Below are positions 1 through 9,349 of a DNA stretch of 64,000 nucleotides, in pieces; positions within the stretch are counted from its first letter, which is position 1; each line of letters opens with the position of its first letter. The stretch covers positions 1 to 64,000 of the forward strand of contig JAGPVP010000123.1 of assembly GCA_018066965.1 (NCBI GenBank), written 5' to 3'. This stretch comes from Zhongshania sp. Its GTDB lineage: Bacteria > Pseudomonadota > Gammaproteobacteria > Pseudomonadales > Spongiibacteraceae. Under the pieces are notes generated by a model. The model made no database searches and was not told where the DNA came from. It worked only from the letters and a program-made list of their open reading frames with translations. Both the position numbers and the translations under genes were made by a program.

Positions 1-142
1 CAAAATGGAAATGATGACACGACGAGCGTATGGTTTTAGAAACTTTGAAAATTACAGGATGAGAGTACTGGCCCATTGTGGATGGGACGGTGTGATTAAC
101 AGGGTGAGATGAGTGCCGTCCCCCGATTATGTTGTAGAGCCC
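1..142 (+). mobile_element. Right end of an ISL3-family insertion sequence
   Basis: The left edge holds the last part of a transposase reading frame, stop at 110-112, followed by about 30 bases ending in TGTAGAGCC near 141. ISL3-family elements usually end with a GAGCC-type terminal repeat shortly after the transposase stop, so the boundary is placed near 137-142. The left end lies outside the window, so terminal repeats and target duplication cannot be checked. The family call rests on the transposase C-terminus. Confidence 0.55.
2..112 (+). CDS. ISL3-family transposase, C-terminal fragment (runs off left edge)
   Basis: Only about 36 codons are visible, open to the left edge and ending in TGA at 110-112. 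The peptide contains RRAYGFRNFENYRMRVLAHC, which matches the conserved C-terminal tail of ISL3-group DDE transposases as I know it. Those enzymes move their element by cut-and-paste using a DDE catalytic core, which would lie upstream outside the window. Whether the full gene is intact cannot be told. The short internal ATG at 5 is not a real start. Confidence 0.6.
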   Translation, partial: KMEMMTRRAYGFRNFENYRMRVLAHCGWDGVINRVR

Positions 143-183
143 GAAGCCCTTGAATTTGTAAACTTGCCATAATGTACGGGCAA

Positions 184-209
184 AAAAAAACCGCAATTAT
201 GCGGTTTTT
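184..209 (-). terminator. Rho-independent terminator after tRNA-Ala
   Basis: Inverted repeat CCGCA (191-195) / TGCGG (200-204) with a four-base loop, flanked by A and T runs. Read on the minus strand it is a short hairpin followed by eight or more T residues, just past the 3' end of tRNA-Ala. Confidence 0.75.
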
Positions 210-217
210 CAAAACTT

Positions 218-293
<76 letters not shown>

Positions 294-441
294 AAAGCAG
301 AGGCTGCGCATATTACGGTTAGCCCCTAAACTTGTCAACACATCGACTTGAAATCACTGCATTTTTCTAATGCAGTGCGCAGATATAGACGATTACAACT
401 ACGGGCCGGCAAGCAGACCTAACTATGATAACCCGAGTCTT

Positions 442-1929
442 TTACTGAGCTAAGTCTTGATACTGTTTTTCAAGCTTTTTAAGGCGCTTTTTGCCTACAC
501 CGCCCAAAACCTCTATGGCATGACGAAGCCGCGCTCTGCTCATATCTGGCCCCAGCACTTCCATGGAATCAACGACTGAGATTGATGACGTGGTGCCCGC
601 GATCGCAATAAACAAGGGCGGCATAAAGTCCTTCAACTTAATACCAAGACCATCTGCCAAGGATTTCACTTCAGCAAAAATACGATCGCGCTGCCAGTCG
701 CCTAAAGCCTCTAAACGCCATGCTGCACATTGAAGAAGGGTTACTAGCTCCTCTTCACTCAGATTTGAGGCCCCAAAACTAGCAGGAGTAAGCGGCAGCA
801 TACCCGACAAAAAGAACGACGCCAGCGGTGCCATATCGCTAAACACCTCGATACGCGACTGCACATGCGGCAGCATTTTCATTAGCATATCGCGGTTAAA
901 AGCCCACTCCTGCATACGATCTGCCAGCTGCTCTAGGCTGCAATCCTCACGAAGCCACAGACCATTCAACCAGCGCAATTTTTCCACATCGAATATCGGC
1001 CCACCCAAGCTAACGCGGGTGATATCAAAATTATCGATCATGGTTTGCAGGCTGAATTTTTCACTTTCATCCGGCATCGACCAACCCATACGGCCAAGGT
1101 AATTTAGCAAAGCCTCTGGCAAGAAACCCATGCGCTGGTAATACCAAATACTGGTCGGGTTTTTGCGTTTACTTAGCTTGCTTTTATCGGGATTACGCAA
1201 CAGCGGCAAATGACACAATACCGGCATTTCCCAACCAAAATACTGGTATAGCAACTTGTGCTTAGGCGCCGAGTTAATCCACTCTTCGCCGCGCAGCACA
1301 TGGGTTATTTCCATAAGATGATCATCAACCACATTCGCTAAATGATACGTGGGTAAACCGTCGGATTTCAGGAGTATTTGGGCGTCAACCTGCCCCCATT
1401 CCAGCTCAATTTTGCCCCGCAACATATCGTCGATTTCACAGCGACCATCGTCTTCTGGCACATGCATACGAATCACATAGGCATCGCCCGCAGCTTCCCG
1501 GCGCGCGTGTTCAGTCGCATCAAGTTTTAGATCTGAATATTTCAACGCAGTATGGCCGCCCGCTTCGCGACGAGCCTCGCGCAACACGTCCAATTCTTCA
1601 GCCGTTCGATAGCAACGGAAGGCATGACCCGCCGCAATAAGTTGCTCGCAATGCACTTTATAAATTTCACTGCGCTCACTTTGGCGATACGGCCCATGCG
1701 GCCCGCCAACATCTGGCCCCTCAGCCCACTCCAAACCCAACCACCGCAAGGAGTCCAATATCGCCTGCTCAGACTCCGGCGTAGAGCGCTGCTGATCGGT
1801 ATCTTCAATACGCAGTAAAAACTCACCACCGTGACTTTTAGCAAAACAATAATTGAACAATGCAATATAAGCCGTGCCAACGTGCGGGTCGCCAGTCGGC
1901 GACGGAGCGATACGAGTGCGAACAGTCAT
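442..1929 (-). CDS. gltX: Glutamate--tRNA ligase
   Basis: Class I aminoacyl-tRNA synthetase charging tRNA-Glu with glutamate. The N-terminus reads [20 protein letters not shown], holding the HIGH-type motif as HVGT; the second signature is KLSKR within the segment [13 protein letters not shown]. At about 495 residues it fits the Pseudomonas-type enzyme. An upstream in-frame ATG at 1956 would add nine residues not typical of the family, so the ATG at 1929 is preferred, although neither has a strong ribosome-binding site. It is divergent from dusA and lies just upstream of tRNA-Ala. Confidence 0.96.
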   Translation of the reverse strand: MTVRTRIAPSPTGDPHVGTAYIALFNYCFAKSHGGEFLLRIEDTDQQRSTPESEQAILDSLRWLGLEWAEGPDVGGPHGPYRQSERSEIYKVHCEQLIAAGHAFRCYRTAEELDVLREARREAGGHTALKYSDLKLDATEHARREAAGDAYVIRMHVPEDDGRCEIDDMLRGKIELEWGQVDAQILLKSDGLPTYHLANVVDDHLMEITHVLRGEEWINSAPKHKLLYQYFGWEMPVLCHLPLLRNPDKSKLSKRKNPTSIWYYQRMGFLPEALLNYLGRMGWSMPDESEKFSLQTMIDNFDITRVSLGGPIFDVEKLRWLNGLWLREDCSLEQLADRMQEWAFNRDMLMKMLPHVQSRIEVFSDMAPLASFFLSGMLPLTPASFGASNLSEEELVTLLQCAAWRLEALGDWQRDRIFAEVKSLADGLGIKLKDFMPPLFIAIAGTTSSISVVDSMEVLGPDMSRARLRHAIEVLGGVGKKRLKKLEKQYQDLAQ

Positions 1930-2061
1930 GGAGTGTTTATTACCATTTGAATACAATAGACATTTAGCCTCGCACAGAATTACGCGAGCGGGCCATTCAG
2001 GTCGCCATTATACGTGCCGGATGCGGCAAGATTCACCCACCGCAGAGGTATTTAGCGGCAG

Positions 2062-3081
2062 ATGCACAAAAAAATACTTAATCGCCGCTTTTGCGTTGCG
2101 CCGATGCTCGACTGGTCAGATAGGCAATGCCGAGTATTCTGGCGCCAGCTGACCACCGAAGCAGTGCTTTACACTGAAATGATTACTACCGGCGCCCTCA
2201 TCCATGGCGACGCCGAGCGCCACCTTAACTTTAGTGACATTGAACATCCCGTGGCTCTGCAATTAGGTGGCAGCGACCCAGACGCCTTGGTGCACTCAGT
2301 GCGTCTTGCGGAGAAATGGGGCTACGACGAAGTTAATTTAAACTGCGGCTGCCCATCGGATCGCGTTCAAAACGGCTTTTTTGGCGCCTGTTTAATGTCT
2401 CGTCCCGCACTCGTCGCCGACTGCGTCAAGGCTATGAAAGACGCGACATCGTTACCCATTACAGTAAAGCACCGTATCGGTATAGATGAGCAGGAAGGCT
2501 ACGGGCCACTGCAAGAATTTGTGGCTGCGATTGCCGAAGCAGGCACTGACGCGATCATCGTTCACGCCCGCAAAGCGTGGCTGCAAGGCCTAAGCCCTAA
2601 AGAAAACCGTGAAGTTCCACCATTGAATTACGGCTTGGTACATCAGCTAAAGCAAGATTTTCCTGATCTCGAGATCATCATCAACGGCGGCATACAAAAC
2701 ATCGAAGACGCCGCCTCGCAATTGTCATACGTGGATGGCATTATGATGGGCCGCAGCGCTTACCAAACCCCGTTTATTCTTGCGGATGTCGATTCGCAAT
2801 TTTACGGAAAAGAGTCGCAATTAAGAACACGAGGCGATGTGATTCGTGGTTTATTTCCTTACATAGAAACGGAACTTGCCCAAGGCACCCGACTCAATCA
2901 TATGACTCGACATATCCTTGGGATATTTAACGGCCAACCCGGCGGCCGCTTATTTCGACGCTATATAAGCGAACACGCGCATCGCCCAAATGCCGGTATT
3001 GAGGTATTGGAACACGCCTTAAACCTTAGCGAACAAGCTCTGCTGACCATGCAGAGTAAAAGGACTGTAATTAATGAGTAG
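2062..3081 (+). CDS. dusA: tRNA-dihydrouridine(20/20a) synthase DusA
   Basis: FMN-dependent reductase that converts uridines 20/20a of the tRNA D-loop to dihydrouridine. The 339-residue protein shows the N-terminal [15 protein letters not shown] start of the TIM barrel, the motif [20 protein letters not shown] with the catalytic cysteine near its end, TVKHRIGID, and the phosphate-binding INGGI and [11 protein letters not shown] segments near the C-terminus. NGFFGACLM fits the DusA subgroup. Its stop overlaps the tal start by eight bases, so the two are translationally coupled; dusA next to tal is also seen in Pseudomonas. Confidence 0.95.
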   Translation: MHKKILNRRFCVAPMLDWSDRQCRVFWRQLTTEAVLYTEMITTGALIHGDAERHLNFSDIEHPVALQLGGSDPDALVHSVRLAEKWGYDEVNLNCGCPSDRVQNGFFGACLMSRPALVADCVKAMKDATSLPITVKHRIGIDEQEGYGPLQEFVAAIAEAGTDAIIVHARKAWLQGLSPKENREVPPLNYGLVHQLKQDFPDLEIIINGGIQNIEDAASQLSYVDGIMMGRSAYQTPFILADVDSQFYGKESQLRTRGDVIRGLFPYIETELAQGTRLNHMTRHILGIFNGQPGGRLFRRYISEHAHRPNAGIEVLEHALNLSEQALLTMQSKRTVINE

Positions 3082-4024
3082 CAAGCTAGATCAACTAAAG
3101 CAATTTACCGACGTCGTTGCCGACACCGGCGACATTGAAGCCATTCGTCGCTTTGCGCCGCAAGACGCCACTACCAATCCGTCGCTTATCCTCAAAGCCG
3201 CGCAGCTTCCTCAATACCAGCCGCTTATCCAGCGTGTTATTGAAGCCCAAAACGGCAGTAACAGGGACGCTCAGTGGCTGCAGAAAACCGCCACCCAATT
3301 AGCGGTAGAGATTGGCGCTGAAATTTGCAAATTGGTCCCAGGCAAAGTATCAACCGAAGTTGATGCCCGCCTCTCGTTTAATACCGAGGCGATGATTGCG
3401 GAAGGCCGCTACATCACTGAGCTTTACCAGCAAAAAGGTATAGCTAAAGATCGTTTACTCATTAAAATCGCGTCTACTTGGGAAGGCATCCAAGCCGCTG
3501 CGGCATTAGAAAAAGAGGGCATTGAGTGCAATCTCACCCTGCTCTTTAGCCTGATTCAAGCCGCGGCCTGCGCCGAAGCTGACGCCACCCTCATATCGCC
3601 CTTTGTTGGTCGTATTTTGGATTGGCATGTTGCACGGGGTGTAAAACCAGAAACAGCCAACGATGATCCCGGCGTGCAATCTGTGATCGCAATTTATAGC
3701 TATTACAAACAACACGGCTATAAAACCATTGTTATGGGCGCAAGCTTCCGCAACATCGGTGAAATCGAGGCATTATCCGGCTGCGACCGCTTAACCATAA
3801 GCCCGGCATTACTTACCGAACTAAGTGAGGACAGCCAAGCTCTACCCCGCCAGCTCGGGCCAGACATGAAATTTGCCGCCCACGACAAGCTAGAAATTAC
3901 TGAATCAGGTTTCCGCTGGGCACTAAACGAAGATGCAATGGCAACCGAAAAGCTTGCAGAGGGCATCCGAGCTTTTGCCGCCGACCAAGTTAAACTGGAA
4001 ACCCTGCTTAGCGAGTGGAATTAA
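3074..4024 (+). CDS. tal: Transaldolase
   Basis: Pentose-phosphate enzyme that moves a dihydroxyacetone unit between sugar phosphates through a Schiff base on lysine. The sequence has the N-terminal signature [12 protein letters not shown] and the catalytic-lysine segment [16 protein letters not shown], followed by [20 protein letters not shown] and [10 protein letters not shown]. At 316 residues it matches the TalB class. It overlaps dusA and is followed three bases later by the TerB-like gene, making a likely three-gene operon. Confidence 0.96.
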   Translation: MSSKLDQLKQFTDVVADTGDIEAIRRFAPQDATTNPSLILKAAQLPQYQPLIQRVIEAQNGSNRDAQWLQKTATQLAVEIGAEICKLVPGKVSTEVDARLSFNTEAMIAEGRYITELYQQKGIAKDRLLIKIASTWEGIQAAAALEKEGIECNLTLLFSLIQAAACAEADATLISPFVGRILDWHVARGVKPETANDDPGVQSVIAIYSYYKQHGYKTIVMGASFRNIGEIEALSGCDRLTISPALLTELSEDSQALPRQLGPDMKFAAHDKLEITESGFRWALNEDAMATEKLAEGIRAFAADQVKLETLLSEWN

Positions 4025-4027
4025 GCT

Positions 4028-4480
4028 ATGTTTGAAAAATTAAAACAACTATTTGCTGGCGTGGACGAAGACAGCAAAGACACAAGCATGTCGTTAGAAC
4101 TCGCAGCAGCGGCCCTGCTCATAGAGGTCAGTAAATCAGACTATCAGCAGGATCCTGCGGAAATTGAAAAAATCCGTGAGTTGCTCGTTCGCTGCTTTTC
4201 AGTATCGCTGGCAGACATCGAAGATTTTATGGCAACAGCCAAGGTGCTCAATAAGGACAGCACCTCGCTGTACCCCTTTACGCGCTACATCAATGACAAT
4301 TGCAATAATATTGAGAAATATGAGTTGATTGTCGCGTTATGGGAAGTGGCCATCGAAGATGGGCGAATAGATAAATATGAAGACCATTTAATCCGTAAGA
4401 TTTCTGATCTAATTTATCTACCCCACACAGAATTTATTCGAGCAAAACTGACAACGACAAAACGAGCTGGCAATAAATAG
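4028..4480 (+). CDS. TerB-like (tellurite resistance TerB family) protein
   Basis: A 150-residue all-helical cytosolic protein. Acidic segments such as SLELAAAALLIEVSKSD and LWEVAIEDGRIDKYEDHLIR match the two-repeat TerB/COG4103-like fold, in which acidic residues are thought to bind metal. There is no signal peptide or membrane segment. It starts three bases after tal. Family members outside ter operons have no proven tellurite role, so the function is unknown. It is convergent with the STAS gene. Confidence 0.75.
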   Translation: MFEKLKQLFAGVDEDSKDTSMSLELAAAALLIEVSKSDYQQDPAEIEKIRELLVRCFSVSLADIEDFMATAKVLNKDSTSLYPFTRYINDNCNNIEKYELIVALWEVAIEDGRIDKYEDHLIRKISDLIYLPHTEFIRAKLTTTKRAGNK

Positions 4481-4508
4481 CCAATACAGTGATTAAGCTG
4501 AGCCATGA

Positions 4509-4997
4509 CTAAAAACACTGCCCCTCAAGAAGCGACACTAACTCACGGAATTTAGCGTGGTTGCTGTCGCTCAACCCCATCAAGGTGCGATGGGCCTCAA
4601 GCACACGTTTTTTAACGGCATCTTCGCTACAAGGCAACACCGGCAACTCGCCGAGATCTTCATCGTCTAACAAAGGCTCTTGTCGAATTCTAAACACCCG
4701 ATCAAAACCCATGCTTTCTAACACGCGGGTAATATCAGGGTTGGTCGACAAAATAAGAGGAACAAACTTAAAACGCTCTTTGGCTTTGATAGCCAATTTA
4801 GCTAATAATCCGAGGGTGGTGCTGTCGACATTTAAGGCATCAGAAAGATCAACGACAACGCTGGCAAAGCCTTCGACTGACAACATCTCGTCGAAAAACT
4901 CATCTAGGGTTGTACACAGCGTCAACCGCACGTCACCAACTAACTTGATAACAAACGCGCCGTCCTGTCCTGCTACCAATATCCTACCAGGCTGCAT
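4509..4997 (-). CDS. STAS-domain anti-sigma factor antagonist
   Basis: A 162-residue protein whose first 105 or so residues form a STAS domain. The conserved phosphorylatable serine is seen as S59 in the motif LNVDSTTLG. The remaining 55 residues are a helical tail unlike the minimal SpoIIAA. It starts four bases after the stop of the receiver-phosphatase gene, so the pair is an operon: the PP2C domain probably dephosphorylates this serine. The same pair lies beside tal and vacJ/mlaA in P. aeruginosa (PA2797/PA2798). The sigma or anti-sigma target is inferred, not shown. Confidence 0.85.
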   Translation of the reverse strand: MQPGRILVAGQDGAFVIKLVGDVRLTLCTTLDEFFDEMLSVEGFASVVVDLSDALNVDSTTLGLLAKLAIKAKERFKFVPLILSTNPDITRVLESMGFDRVFRIRQEPLLDDEDLGELPVLPCSEDAVKKRVLEAHRTLMGLSDSNHAKFRELVSLLEGQCF

Positions 4998-5001
4998 TTG
5001 C

Positions 5002-6183
5002 CTATAACCTGCACACGACTAAAATTGCGATATCGTCTGGCGCTTCGTCTATTTCTAGTAGACCAAAGGTTTCCGCCAGTCCCGTGGACGAGCTAGCACC
5101 GTCTTTTAGAATATCGAGCAGCTTCTGCTCTTTTTCTTCAAGGGTGTCACTGTCCAACACCTCTAATATACCATCCGAGAATAGTGTCAGCACAGCCCCC
5201 GGCGGAAAGGTGATCATATGATCACTGTACTCGGCATCTGCAAACAAACCAACTGGCATGTCGTGCTCTGGCAAAAACTCTGCCTTACCCTCCACCGCCA
5301 TTGCCGGCGCAGGAAGGTGACCCGCCACCGAATAGCAAAGCTGATGGCACTTTAGATCAAATGCGCCCACGCACATGGTCACATGCTTGCCAATGCCCAT
5401 CTCCAAAAGCTCACGGTTGGCAATAGCGAGCATTTTGGCGGGTGACAAAATTGCCGTTGAGCCCCGATGCAGAAAATCACTGCGCTTGCGGGCAAATAAA
5501 TTTTTAAGAAAGACCGTAACGAAGGCCGAACTAGCCCCGTGCCCCGACACATCAGCAACAAAGAAAACCGCGTGGTCTTCACCGACTAAAAAATAGTCAA
5601 TGAAATCGCCGCTTAAATATAATGACGGCAATATAAAATGGCAGAAGCTATAGCTACCGATCTGTTTTGGGGTATCTGGAAGGAGTAACTGTTGAACGTG
5701 TTTACCGGCTTGCTGGTCTTGCTGTAACAGGGTCAAGCTTTCGAGTAAGTCTCGATTGGCGTTTTCGAGCTTGGTTCGGTATGCCAAATTCTCGCGCTTT
5801 AAAGTGCCTCGCTCCACCGCGCGATCTATAACGTGGCGAATAACATCTAAATTTTCGGGTGGCAACATTAAATAATCTGTCGCACCGTGACGAACGGCTT
5901 CCACCACGTCGGCAAGGCTTTTACGGCGAGACACACCAATGAGTGGCAGTTCACGGGGGTCTGCGGCCATTTTACCCAATAAATCAATACCGCGATCATC
6001 GGGGAAGTCGATATCAACCATCACAATATCGATATCTTCTTCTCTAAAACCCACCATCGCGGATGCGCAGTCGGAAATAGCAACCACCGACATACCTAGC
6101 TTTTCCAAGGAGGAAACAAGCTCAGCGTGCACAGCGTCAGCCTGCTGTACCAATAAGATGCTCTGGGGAAAGGTAGCGTTCAT
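5002..6183 (-). CDS. RssB-like response regulator with C-terminal PP2C/SpoIIE phosphatase
   Basis: 393 residues: an N-terminal receiver (about 8-125), a helical linker (about 130-170) and a PP2C-type phosphatase domain (about 175-390). The phosphatase has its metal-binding aspartates in LSGDFIDYF, VADVSGHGASSA, TLFSDGILEV and DDIAILVV, so it looks active. The receiver keeps a phospho-acceptor aspartate (D57 in VMVDIDFP), but the acidic pair is Gln13-Gln14 and the switch lysine after DYLML is missing, so it may not be phosphorylated normally. E. coli RssB, which delivers RpoS to ClpXP, shares the layout; a link to RpoS here is inference. Confidence 0.88.
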   Translation of the reverse strand: MNATFPQSILLVQQADAVHAELVSSLEKLGMSVVAISDCASAMVGFREEDIDIVMVDIDFPDDRGIDLLGKMAADPRELPLIGVSRRKSLADVVEAVRHGATDYLMLPPENLDVIRHVIDRAVERGTLKRENLAYRTKLENANRDLLESLTLLQQDQQAGKHVQQLLLPDTPKQIGSYSFCHFILPSLYLSGDFIDYFLVGEDHAVFFVADVSGHGASSAFVTVFLKNLFARKRSDFLHRGSTAILSPAKMLAIANRELLEMGIGKHVTMCVGAFDLKCHQLCYSVAGHLPAPAMAVEGKAEFLPEHDMPVGLFADAEYSDHMITFPPGAVLTLFSDGILEVLDSDTLEEKEQKLLDILKDGASSSTGLAETFGLLEIDEAPDDIAILVVCRL

Positions 6184-6264
6184 GCGGCCTTTTTACTCGC
6201 TTCAGCCAACACACACAAGCCGTATTTATGCGGAGAATTTACGCTCGGAACGTAAGACGCCGAT

Positions 6265-6999
6265 TCAGAAATCAAAGGATTCGAAATCTTCATCGCCAAA
6301 ATTGTCTTTAAGCTCGCCATCATTGATGAGAAAGTCTCGACGTTGCAAATAGACATCCTTGAAGAAAGTATATTTATCACCCGATATTAACTCTTCGGTC
6401 CCCAGCAGAGATGCTCGCACCTGTAATAAGTCTAGCAGGGTCATACCATACTGCGCACTTTCAGGGTCAATACCGCGGGTAACGGCTGTGTACGAGTCGA
6501 CTCCGCGCCCTACTCCGTCTCGAAGAGTGCTTGGGCCAAGCAGTGGCAACATAATGTAGGGGCCATTACCAACGCCCCAGACCGCCAAGGTTTGGCCGAA
6601 ATCCTCCGAATCACGCTTTAAGCCAATATAGCTAGCCACATCAAAAATACCCAACACACCCACGGTGGTATTAATCACAAAGCGGCCGCTGCTGACGAGT
6701 ACATCGCCGCCTTTGCCTTGCAATGCGTCATTACCAATATTTTTAATTTCACCAATATTATTAAAAACATTGGCTAAACTTTGATCAATAAAGGTGGGAG
6801 TAACTTTTCGATAGCCGCGTGCAACCGGCTGCAGCACATATTGATCGGCAGTGTCATTAAACGCAAAAACAGCGCGATTCAAACCTTCCCAAGGATCACG
6901 GGGATCTCCCCCGCCATCATCTGCAAATGCTGCAACGCCATGAAACGCAGACATCAGCATCAATACCAAGGCACAAGCTATTCGTTCCATTGGAATCAT
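6265..6999 (-). CDS. mlaA: MlaA/VacJ family phospholipid transport protein
   Basis: Outer-membrane component of the Mla pathway that removes misplaced phospholipids from the outer leaflet and passes them to MlaC. The 244-residue protein has a signal peptide with a likely cut after AAFA, then the family signature DPWEGLNRAVFAFND and the conserved GPYIMLPLLGPSTLRD. The usual lipoprotein cysteine is absent at the end of the hydrophobic core, unlike E. coli MlaA. ATGs at 6999 and 6990 are both possible. No other mla genes are nearby; the vacJ-regulator neighbourhood is conserved in Pseudomonas. Confidence 0.93.
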   Translation of the reverse strand: MIPMERIACALVLMLMSAFHGVAAFADDGGGDPRDPWEGLNRAVFAFNDTADQYVLQPVARGYRKVTPTFIDQSLANVFNNIGEIKNIGNDALQGKGGDVLVSSGRFVINTTVGVLGIFDVASYIGLKRDSEDFGQTLAVWGVGNGPYIMLPLLGPSTLRDGVGRGVDSYTAVTRGIDPESAQYGMTLLDLLQVRASLLGTEELISGDKYTFFKDVYLQRRDFLINDGELKDNFGDEDFESFDF

Positions 7000-7066
7000 T
7001 ACTCATCAAATCTAAAAACGGCTATTACTATACGCAATGGATGGAGGCTTGGCACTATTTGGATAA

Positions 7067-7816
7067 TTACGGCTCTGCAATAATTAGTATGTCGAGGCTT
7101 ACTAATTGCGCCAAAATATCTCGGCCAAAGCTTAATACCGATTCGGAATCAAGCCCCAGCTCAGCCGCAATGGCTAATAGCACCTCTCGACCATCCTGTG
7201 CTGCATCGCCCGCCAATAACGCTAGCAAGCGCGCAGTCACCGCATTAATCTCTAAAAACTGAACGCTGTCGGCACGATTGCGGTAGACCACAATATACGT
7301 CGGCTCAGCCCCTGCCTCGCTGGGTCGATGTTGGCAGCTAATAAGATGCACAGGAAAATGATAGGCCAATGGCCACGCCAACGGCGACACATGAAAACAG
7401 CTACTCAACATATCGTCGGAAAGCTCGCTTGCCGGAGGCAAATCATCATCAGCTACATCGAGGGCCAACTCAACCCACTCATAATGCGCCAACTCTAATA
7501 AGAAAGGTGGATCGATATCTGTCGCACTGCGCTGCGATCCAAGGTACTCGAGGAATTCTTCGGCAATTTTTAAAAAATAGGGGCTTGAGCATTGATGCTG
7601 AATCATAAAATCCCGCACCATCGCATCCCAGTCATCATCGCTATACAGGCTGCGACACACGGGAAAGCCATTACTTAGAAAACCATGGATGTTGTTAAAA
7701 AATAAATCGCGGTAAATTGTTAATCTGCGCGCCTCAATACCCTGAGGCCCAGCACAGCGCTCAGGATCGCGGATAAACTGCGTCAATTCGCGCTGAACAG
7801 CCTGCAACTGACTCAT
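7067..7816 (-). CDS. hvfC: HvfC/BufC-like DUF2063 RiPP maturation partner
   Basis: A 249-residue cytosolic protein of the DUF2063 family. It begins with the typical N-terminal helix ([15 protein letters not shown]) and [19 protein letters not shown], followed by the EFLEYLG and [15 protein letters not shown] segments. Family members act with DUF692 enzymes, probably binding or presenting the precursor peptide. Its start overlaps the end of hvfB by four bases (ATGA), showing translational coupling. The C-terminal third (about 165-249) looks like a winged-helix-type peptide-binding region, which is inference. Confidence 0.88.
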   Translation of the reverse strand: MSQLQAVQRELTQFIRDPERCAGPQGIEARRLTIYRDLFFNNIHGFLSNGFPVCRSLYSDDDWDAMVRDFMIQHQCSSPYFLKIAEEFLEYLGSQRSATDIDPPFLLELAHYEWVELALDVADDDLPPASELSDDMLSSCFHVSPLAWPLAYHFPVHLISCQHRPSEAGAEPTYIVVYRNRADSVQFLEINAVTARLLALLAGDAAQDGREVLLAIAAELGLDSESVLSFGRDILAQLVSLDILIIAEP

Positions 7817-8697
7817 CGCTTAGCCACTCGTAACTCAGCCACGGGCGTATTTAACAAGGTCATTTGCTGGGCTTGCTTAATACGATCTACTTCAAGGAGC
7901 AATTCAGCCATAGGCGGAAAATTAAAGTCGCGCTCTAATAAAGTCGGCAATGGACCACAGCGTTCATAAGCGGCATCTAATAAGGCCCATACTGGATCGA
8001 TAACATCTGCGCCGTGGGTATCAACTCGCAGGTCTTCGGCCTCGTCAAAATGACCGGCAATGTGCACATACTTTGCACGATCTAAAGGCAAAGATTGTAA
8101 AAACTCATAGGGATCGTAGCGGTGATTTACGCTGTTTACATAAATATTATTTACATCTAATAGCAGATCACAATCAGCCTCAGCCAATACCGCATTTATA
8201 AATTCGCTTTCGCTCATATGCTGCGCTGGCGCGGCATAATACGAGGCATTTTCTAATAAAATGCGTCGTCCTAATACCTCTTGCACCTGCTTAACGCGAT
8301 TCGCAACGTGATGTACGGCCTCGTCGGTAAACGGAATAGGCAGCAAATCATATAGCTGTCCTTCGTCACCGCAGTAGGTCAAATGTTCAGAATACAGAGG
8401 GCAGTGGAAGTCATTCATAAACTGCTTGATGTCTTTCAACAGCGTGGTATCCAATGGCGAAAATCCACCAATGTTTAACGACAAACCATGCAAATAAACT
8501 GGATGGCGCTCCGCAATGTCGCGGAACGAGCGGCCATAGCGGCCGCCAATACCTATCCAGTTTTCTGGAGCAACTTCTACAAAATCAATATCACCGGCTT
8601 GCAGTGCTTTAAACGCGGGCATTAGACCACGCCGCAAGCCTAAACCTGCCAACGCGAGTCCGTTTGTTGTATTGCCGTCGCTCATTGATATTGCCAT
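7813..8697 (-). CDS. hvfB: HvfB/BufB-like MNIO (DUF692) peptide-modifying enzyme
   Basis: DUF692 proteins are multinuclear non-heme iron oxidative enzymes with a TIM-barrel fold that convert peptide cysteines to oxazolone/thioamide-type groups. Likely metal ligands are seen in [60 protein letters not shown] and [10 protein letters not shown]. The core starts at [13 protein letters not shown]. The frame opens at a TTG (8724); ATGs at 8697 and 8685 are more likely starts, with no decisive ribosome-binding site. It lies between the Cys-rich precursor gene and hvfC, all one direction. Confidence 0.9.
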   Translation of the reverse strand: MAISMSDGNTTNGLALAGLGLRRGLMPAFKALQAGDIDFVEVAPENWIGIGGRYGRSFRDIAERHPVYLHGLSLNIGGFSPLDTTLLKDIKQFMNDFHCPLYSEHLTYCGDEGQLYDLLPIPFTDEAVHHVANRVKQVQEVLGRRILLENASYYAAPAQHMSESEFINAVLAEADCDLLLDVNNIYVNSVNHRYDPYEFLQSLPLDRAKYVHIAGHFDEAEDLRVDTHGADVIDPVWALLDAAYERCGPLPTLLERDFNFPPMAELLLEVDRIKQAQQMTLLNTPVAELRVAKR

Positions 8698-8736
8698 CGT
8701 TGCCCAGAGGATCTTTATCGCCAAGAAAATTGGCGC

Positions 8737-9129
8737 TTATTTAGCTGCACCACATGATGCTTCTTTGGCTGCTTTGTCGCCACCACACTGCCCTTCCATG
8801 GCCGCTTTGTCAGCACCGCACTTAGCTTCACCGCACTTGCCTTCGTGATCAGCTTTCGCTTTGTCGGCGCCACATTTAGCTTCACCACATTTGCCTTCGT
8901 GCTCAGCTTTCGCTTTATCGGCACCACAACTTGCCTCACCGGCTTTATCAGCACCGCACTTGGCTTCTGATTTTGCAGCCTTATCAGAACTACCCATAGC
9001 AAGCTGGTAACCGGAGCTCAGTTGTTTAGCCGCAAACGGATTGCTATCGGCCATTGCAGGACTCACTACAGAAGCCAACATTGCCGCACCAAATGCCACT
9101 GCTAACGGATTTTTAGTAAAAGACGCCAT
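8737..9129 (-). CDS. hvfA: HvfA-like Cys-rich RiPP precursor with repeated ExxCG motifs
   Basis: A 130-residue small exported peptide precursor. It has a signal peptide (about 1-27, cut after SPAMA), a short linker, then a low-complexity Lys/Ala/Glu/Gly region with eight cysteines at 58, 68, 81, 86, 99, 104, 115 and 126. Each sits in an E(A/G)(K/S/Q)CG motif, including two EGKCG. EGKCG repeats mark HvfA-type metallophore/bufferin precursors that the DUF692 enzyme modifies at Cys, reportedly to bind copper. The start has a GGAG eight bases upstream. The internal repeats also create long open frames in other phases, which are not genes. Confidence 0.88.
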   Translation of the reverse strand: MASFTKNPLAVAFGAAMLASVVSPAMADSNPFAAKQLSSGYQLAMGSSDKAAKSEAKCGADKAGEASCGADKAKAEHEGKCGEAKCGADKAKADHEGKCGEAKCGADKAAMEGQCGGDKAAKEASCGAAK

Positions 9130-9349
9130 TATTCATTCTCCATATCGGCTCAGTGCCGAGTTATTAATTCATCCAAGTTAAATCGTATTAGCAGATACCA
9201 ACATGATAGTTCGGCACTGCCCTGAATCCGCAACCACTTCTAGCATAGCCGCATACCAAAAATTAACAACACGACGACAGGTTTACGGTAATAAGCAGGT
9301 TCCCGATCTCCGCCCTGCGAATCTCTGCGGCATAGATCAGTAGACTAGA

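Noticed and set aside
8715-9002. 95-codon minus-strand frame overlapping the Cys-rich precursor
   Set aside because: It is another phase of the repeated hvfA codons, with no start signal or signal peptide.
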